This document shows, in pieces, positions 58,529 to 64,000 of a stretch of DNA of 64,000 bases. The notes below the pieces were generated by a model, which saw only the letters and a program-made list of their open reading frames with translations, had not been told where the DNA came from and ran no database searches. The stretch covers positions 149,620,605 to 149,684,604 of the forward strand of contig CM076846.1 of NCBI GenBank assembly GCA_039519185.1. Direction: 5' to 3'. The translations under genes were made by a program, and so were the position numbers. This stretch comes from Astragalus membranaceus. Lineage: Eukaryota > Streptophyta > Magnoliopsida > Fabales > Fabaceae. Within the stretch, counting starts at the first letter, position 1. Each line of letters opens with the position of its first letter.

Positions 58529-58665
58529 TCTCAAGTAGGTAGCTCAGTTGGCGAGCTAAGAGGTATCGAAGGAGTGCACCAAAAGAGTGCAAGAAGGAGG
58601 TCCCGAGTTCAAACCCCGGAAACTAACATTCCCCCACCCCCACTAACATTGCTTATCAAAAAAAA
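58529..58665 (+). mobile_element. tRNA-derived SINE with 16-base target duplication
   Basis: GTAGCTCAGTTGGC near 58539 is an A box and GAGTTCAAACC at 58605-58615 a B box, together an internal RNA polymerase III promoter. The element ends in a short A run. Flanks ATATTGCCTGGACGAA (58513-58528) and ATATTGCCTGAACGAA (58666-58681) differ at one base. Despite its tRNA-like head it cannot fold as a full tRNA and is not a tRNA gene. Confidence 0.92.
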
Positions 58666-58749
58666 ATATTGCCTGAACGAAAGAGAGTATTGAATAGATT
58701 GTCCACTTTCACTTGCTAAAAAGTAAATGTTAGTCTGAAAGCAAATCTC

Positions 58750-59652
58750 AATTTTACCCCCTCATTATCCCTGTACCCCCATAACTCGTTTTATCCCCAA
58801 AATACCACTCTCATTTTTACCAAAATCTCAACTGTGCTAAAAAATTTAACCTTTTCCGGAATTACCTCTCAAAAAGGTATTTCCGGAAATGTTTTTTTTC
58901 GTTATCTTTCCGGAAACACGTATAGAGGATAATTCCAGAACCTTAAAAATGTGTTCCGGAAGTATCTAATTTTGATGATTCCGAAAAATTTAAATTTTTT
59001 GCTTTCCGGAATTATTTAAAAATACGTAACTCCGGAAATTTTAAATTTTTTGCCTTCCGGAAGTATGTAAAAATACGTAATTCCGGAAATTTTTAATTTT
59101 TTACCTTCTGGAATTATCACTTTAGATATGGCTATAGCTGATGGCAACTTTCCCTTTACTATGGATTTATCGGACGAATTTACCACTACAGAGCATATCT
59201 CCCTAAAGCTCTTCTTGTTTATGATTATTTATAAGTTATTAATTATGTTTATGATTATTTTGTAGATTTTTGCTACTCGTGATAATCTCATACGTTGGGC
59301 TAGAGACACTGGGAAAGCCAAAGAAGTGGTTGTTATCATTCTTCGATTCGAGTTCACCATGAATAGTAAAGGGAAGAAGAATAAAATTGTTTTGGGTTGC
59401 GAGAAACATGGTAGATATGTCGGAGTAGACATTGGGTGTTCTAGAGTGAGGTATTCAAAGAAGTGTGGTTGTCCTTTTAGGCTGAAAGCTACACCATTAA
59501 AGCCTCTTGTTCATCGATCTTGGTCTGCTTATGCTTTACCAGACGCTAGATCATGGTTATATCCATATGTTGGACGTCTTCAGTTATGGACTTCTTTAGC
59601 TCCAGGCCATATTACACCAACCGGCCCAATTGATTATGTAGACATTACCTGA
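58750..59652 (+). pseudogene. Mutator-like element fragment with FAR1/MURA-type N-terminal domain
   Basis: The left part has TACCCCC-type terminus-like sequence and an array of TTCCGGAA hairpins (58850-59110). Then ADGNFPFTMDLSDEF, an intron ending in TTTTGTAG near 59264, and the frame IFATRDNLIRWARDTGKAKE, VVVIILRFEFTMNSKG, KNKIVLGCEKHGRYVGVD and CGCPFRLKATP. This parallels the MURA-type gene at 48605 (IFSTREDVEEWAKAVG, FGCEKQGKW, CPFTLRATC). After KATPLKP the sequence turns to an unrelated short tail (PDARSWLYPYVGRLQLW) ending at TGA about 59650. The DDE core is absent. Confidence 0.7.
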
Positions 59653-59659
59653 TTGTATG

Positions 59660-61655
59660 ATGATATATAATATATTTTATTCCATGGCTTTATTATTTGA
59701 TGGTCTTGATTTTGCCGAAACTTTTCAACGGCCTTGATGTTGCTGACACTTTCAACGGTCTAGATTTTGCCGACACTTTTCATCAACGGTCTAAATTAAT
59801 TAATACAACTTTACTTAAATTAATATAAAGAAAATAAAAAATAAAAAAACACAGTTCACTTCTCTGCCACAGGGGGCGACTTCTGAACAGCAAAAGTAAA
59901 AAAAATCATGTTTAGAAGTTGTTGCCATGGGGGGCGACTTCTACACTAAATGTCATGTTGCACAACCATCAAATAATATGTTGACATGTGAATGTTGATG
60001 TCATTTTTTTGGAGTGAGACCTAACTACAGCGACCAACACAAAATCATTTTGATTTTGCTCCAAATTTTTATTTTTACAGGAAATAAATGGCATCAAACT
60101 ATATATTTGCATGAATCAAACATATATTTAAGCCAAGAATAAACTATCATATTTTGCCACAATCTCGTATTTTTTGAGCCAACATAATGAGATAACTCAC
60201 AATTACATTGCTTATCATAAATTGTCCATCTAGTCAAAGTTCTATCTTGAGTAGAGGGATAGACTAGAAACCAACAAGATGATAAAAATTATTTTCCTCA
60301 TTTACCTTTATAAAATTTAAAATTTAATAAAAAATAAAAATATTTGAAATAAAAGATAGATTTTAAAATTATATTTAAGTTCAAAAAATTAATAAAAATG
60401 ATTTTAAAAATACATATATTTTTTAATACGAATAATTTTACTATTTTATATACAGTAAAAAAGTAAAACACAAAAAGCACTTTAAAGTATAAATATATGA
60501 AAATGTTTATAATAAGAACTAAAAATAATAATGTTATAAAATTAAATAAAATATAAATTTATAAAACTGAATCTCAGAAAATATCAAATTAATGAAACCA
60601 TATTTAAAATAATATATTATGTATATATTATATTACACTATTTTCAAGTCTATATAGAATATATTTTTTATAAAGAAATATTAGTGATTAGTTATTAGGG
60701 TTTGAACATTGAACATGATTTTTATACTCTTTAAGTGTCTCTTAGCTTGCCGGTTGAGTTAAATACCTGATAAATTTTATAGAATAATATACTACTATAA
60801 AGTTTGTTATGAGATGCATGTCAACACATGATATGATAATCGTTTATCATGTATATATTATATCTGATTCTTATCCATTCCCCTATCCTTGTTGTCATTA
60901 ATTAATTATCCTATTTCGATTATCAAAGAGACTTCAAAGATCCATGGATAATTTTAAGAGTTATAATGCTTGTTATTTATTTATTTTTCATCGTTAAAGT
61001 GCAAATACGTGTACGTGTGGATACATGTACACGTACTTAGATATTAGAGGGTGAAAATAATAGTAAGTGGGTACTCATGCAAGTATGAGTATTTTTTCAA
61101 ATGCATGTATCAATCGAGATAAGTACAATATAATAGTTACTCTATAGAGGGACAAATTCTCATCCCTTACCAAACCATTTATAATAGAGAAAACAAAATT
61201 ACAATCATAAAATTAAATACGAATTAAAAATTTAAATTCAACATAATTATTTTTTAGTTTTTTAAACATACTTGGTGATTTTTTTACTTAATAAAGTTGT
61301 TTTATCCTTTATTAATTTTAACTGCAATGCACTTGATGTATAGAAAATGGTATAGTAAAAAATAACACTTCTTTTTTTTAATTTTTTCCTTTAAATCACT
61401 TCATGTTTAAAAAGTGGTATAGTAAATACTACTTTAAAAAAAATACTACTCTGGGTTCATTTATAAGGAAAAAAAATTAACTTCACACAATTAGTTATAT
61501 TATATTTATTTAATATACTTGATTTCATACAAAGGTAAACCAATTTTATTAATATACACTTTTTTTTGGGAATGTGCAAAACTCTTAGTAGTTGATATTT
61601 TCTTATATTTAAGCCAAAATACTTAGTACATTTTCGCTTATAAACGAGTCTAGAA
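59660..61655. other. AT-rich intergenic stretch upstream of the LSH gene
   Basis: No gene or element border is supported. TTTTCAACGGTC and AACGGTCTAGATTTTGCC repeats at 59720-59790 resemble 43430-43470, so a Mutator-linked repeat may extend here. A 15-base motif with GGGGGCGACTTCT occurs at 59873 and 59930. The rest is simple AT-rich DNA. Confidence 0.55.
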
Positions 61656-61659
61656 GAAG

Positions 61660-61669
61660 TATATAAGGA
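61660..61669 (+). promoter_or_regulatory. Putative TATA box of the LSH gene
   Basis: GTATATAAGG lies about 85 bases before a probable 5' exon end at 61748 and is followed by a pyrimidine-rich leader. Position fits, but no other promoter element is claimed. Confidence 0.5.
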
Positions 61670-61748
61670 ATACCCTCTGTACTCTTCCTTTTCTCCTCAC
61701 CCTTTGGTTCTCAGAAAACCTACCCCCCTTCACTCCACTTCAATCAAG

Positions 61749-62120
61749 GTACATACATTCAAAAACTCTCAGTTTGCTTACACTTTTCTGGTAAAAACTA
61801 AGCAAAACACAACCTGATAATAGATATTCTGATCAATTTAAAGCCTTTTGCCCTACACCTAGTATCATTCCATTTCCAGCAAAACCTTCTCTCTTCTCTT
61901 TCCTCAAAAACCATGCCCTGTTCATCAACTCCACCAACAAAACCTAATTCACACATAACCATAGTATATTATATTTACAATTCTTTCTCACTCAATTTCT
62001 GGCTAGTTAGTTAGGTAGTTAATATCAAACCCTAATCCTCAAAAAATTCATCATCACTTGAACATAAACAAATCATCATCATCCTCAAAGGCAAATCTAG
62101 AAAATATATTTATTTTTCAG
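61749..62120 (+). other. Probable intron in the 5' leader of the LSH gene
   Basis: CAAG|GTACAT at 61748/61749 is a good donor and TATTTTTCAG at 62111-62120 a good acceptor one base before the ATG. The stretch between is AT-rich with no ATG that leads to a long frame. Prediction from sequence only. Confidence 0.5.
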
Positions 62121-62121
62121 C

Positions 62122-62724
62122 ATGGATTTGGTTTCTGAATCATCAACAAACGAGATTTCATCTCCAAACAACAGCAGCAGCATCAACAGCACTAGTCCAA
62201 CTTCAACAACACCTAGAGGCAATAACAAAAAAAGTGGAGGTGCAACTAGTAGCAGATACGAGAGTCAAAAACGGCGAGACTGGAACACATTCTGTCAGTA
62301 CCTTCACAACCACCGACCACCACTATCGCTGGCGATGTGCAATGGAGCGCACGTGCTGGAATTCCTTCACTATTTGGATCAATTTGGAAAAACTAAGGTA
62401 CACAACCAACCGTGTCCTTTCTTTGGTCTTCCAAGCCTTCCAGCTCCTTGTCCCTGTCCTCTCCGTCAAGCTTGGGGTAGCCTTGACGCACTCATCGGTC
62501 GCCTCCGTGCTGCTTATGAAGAGAACGGCGGTGCTCCTGAAACAAACCCTTTCGGCTCTCGTTCTGTAAGGGTTTACTTGTGTGATGTTCGTGATTTTCA
62601 ATCCAAGTCTAGAGGTGTTAGCTACGAGAAGAAGAGAAAGAGGCCAAACCGCAACAACAATAATAATCCTGCTCTTACTCTTACTCTTACTTCTGCTTCT
62701 CCTCCTCCTCCAAATCCTACTTAG
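62122..62724 (+). CDS. LSH: ALOG-domain (LSH/G1-type) transcription regulator
   Basis: A single-exon 200-residue protein. Residues 1-44 are serine/asparagine rich. The ALOG domain follows at about 45-168: RYESQKRRDWNTFCQYL, then the zinc-ribbon insert with H94, C98, C110 and C112 (KVHNQPCPFFG...APCPCP), RQAWGSLDALIGRLRAAYEE and VRVYLCDVRDFQSKSRGVSY. A nuclear signal EKKRKRP ends it at about 169-175, and the tail is Asn- then Thr/Leu/Pro-rich. ALOG proteins are plant nuclear regulators that control organ boundaries and meristem fate; legume members act in nodule development. The domain is derived from a tyrosine-recombinase DNA-binding fold. Which paralogue this is cannot be told here. Length and domain are complete, so it looks functional. 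Confidence 0.95.
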   Translation: MDLVSESSTNEISSPNNSSSINSTSPTSTTPRGNNKKSGGATSSRYESQKRRDWNTFCQYLHNHRPPLSLAMCNGAHVLEFLHYLDQFGKTKVHNQPCPFFGLPSLPAPCPCPLRQAWGSLDALIGRLRAAYEENGGAPETNPFGSRSVRVYLCDVRDFQSKSRGVSYEKKRKRPNRNNNNNPALTLTLTSASPPPPNPT

Positions 62725-63038
62725 TCAACTAATCTGCGTCTTCATTCAAATCATATATTTATATATGATGGACATGGAATGGTAATATGGTATATCGTTC
62801 GTTATCATGCATACAGATATGCTATATCTTTTTCCTTTCATATTTTATTTCTTCTGAATTAATTTTTTAGTATATGATTATGTCTCAAACTGTGGATGGA
62901 AGGGATGACTGTTTAAATTTTTCTATGGTACTATTTAGAATTATTTAATATCTCGTTCGCTCAAGTTTTGACGAATCTAATTAATGTGCTTGTTGGTTTC
63001 GGATCTAGCTTGATTAATATTTTTAGATGTTGCTGAAA

Positions 63039-63116
<78 letters not shown>

Positions 63117-64000
63117 GGATGGTTGCAACTTGCAATACTTGCACTTTTTCTGAGATGTTGCGAGTTTTCTTTTTTATGTGTGCTTTGGCTGTGATAGTTT
63201 TGTGAAGGTTTTCTTTCTTCTTAGTAAAATAAAATATGCAGAGACTCCTTCTGTGTCTCTTTCTCAGCATATCCATGCAAAATTCACGGGGAGGAGGAGA
63301 AGTTTAATTTGATGATCAGAAATTTGTCTTGAAAGGAGAGCGTTAAAAGCCTATGTGATTTTATATGTAAAAATTAAGGGGATAGTTTACTAGTGCTAAA
63401 TATCCATTATTGAAAAGAGAGCTTTGATTATGTAAGTTAACTCACGAGCCAAATATAACTCTGGTCAAATCGTGTTAGGTTAGGTATATTTTATTATTGA
63501 AAGGAGTAGATGATCTTGTGTAAGTCTTAAACAGCAAGTCAAAACCTAGAAGATTATCTTCTCTCTGCTATATATAATTATAACTGCCAGCTGAAAATGG
63601 TCATGTCAAAGTAATTTTTTTTGACGAAGTAATTTGATGGACAGTCTCCTCCGTAAATTTATAGAAGATTAGATAAGGAGCCCTTAAAATTTAATGAGAA
63701 GAGGTTATTGTCTATATCTGGTAAGCTTTTGATGGACAGTCTCCCTCGGTAAATTTATAGATGTTTGGTCATCTTTGGTGAGACAAAGACTTTATATTCC
63801 ATTATCTGTTGTGACGTGGAAACCAATATTAGTGTGAAAATTGATTTAGATTAAGCTTTTTAATGGGGAGGAGCGTGACTAATGATGATAATTATTGTCA
63901 TTTTTCTTAACGAATGGGTCGGAAGAGGCAAATATTTTATTATTATTTATTAATAGACTCATAATACCGAGTGATAGAAGCACACAGAACCTATACAGAT
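62725..64000. other. Downstream region of the LSH gene, no further gene seen
   Basis: It contains the 3' untranslated region, a long TA microsatellite, and AT-rich sequence to the window end. A short block with GATGGACAGTCTCC and AAATTTATAGA is duplicated at 63637 and 63732. Confidence 0.55.
63041..63114. repeat. (TA)n microsatellite, about 36 units
   Basis: A pure AT run of more than 70 bases lies about 320 bases after the LSH stop codon. It is expected to vary in length between plants. Confidence 0.97.

Noticed and set aside
58539..58616. tRNA gene
   Set aside because: A and B boxes are present, but acceptor and anticodon stems do not form and a 16-base duplication plus A tail show it is a SINE.
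60298..60480. Phenylalanine/isoleucine-rich minus-strand frame
   Set aside because: It is AT-rich DNA with no gene-like composition.

Overview
This is a plant nuclear window, very probably from a papilionoid legume. Reasons: Ogre/Tat-type LTRs that begin TGTCATACCCC and end CGGGGTGCRACA, an Au-type SINE, CACTA/Mutator/hAT elements with typical plant ends, introns with GT-AG borders, and two ordinary plant genes. Family names come from recognising motifs by eye; no database search was run.

Layout. 1-5028: 3' end of one Ogre-type element (hypervariable tandem-repeat region, polypurine tract, 3' LTR) lying against the 3' part of a second, older LTR of the same type. 5131-8128: a broken retroelement-type gene and its 3' non-coding tail. 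8129-23668: one Ty1/copia element on the minus strand, about 4.9 kb once insertions are removed. It is opened by a 9.0-kb CACTA transposon (10349-19375), which holds a solo LTR and a Mutator MITE, and by a solo LTR (21209-22773), which holds a hAT MITE. 23743-25003: a Mutator-type element packed with hairpins. 26765-39580: a small non-autonomous CACTA split by a nearly intact 11.5-kb CACTA (27413-38959) with both TnpA- and TnpD-type genes. 40609-49256: a fold-back MITE, a hAT element split by a CACTA MITE, a cluster of broken Mutator/plant-mobile-domain genes and a CACTA fragment. 49626-52860: an intact nine-exon membrane-protein gene of the At3g27390 family, minus strand, with a SINE and MITEs in its last two introns. 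55229-57893: a LINE fragment split by a CACTA MITE. 58529-59652: a SINE and a Mutator gene fragment. 61660-62724: an intact ALOG/LSH transcription-regulator gene, plus strand.

Only two host genes look functional. The rest is transposable-element sequence whose insertion order can be read from target-site duplications: ACTGT, GTT, TGCGA, GCCCACAT, ATGTTTAGGG, TAT, GTG, TAC, GTTCCAAA, AAA, CTCCCACC and a 16-bp SINE duplication. The most valuable single object is the 11.5-kb CACTA: its two genes keep splice-compatible frames over nine exons and each is stopped by only one TAG codon. Four CACTA groups in one window carry related but distinct subterminal motifs. No CRISPR, rRNA or functional tRNA gene was seen.
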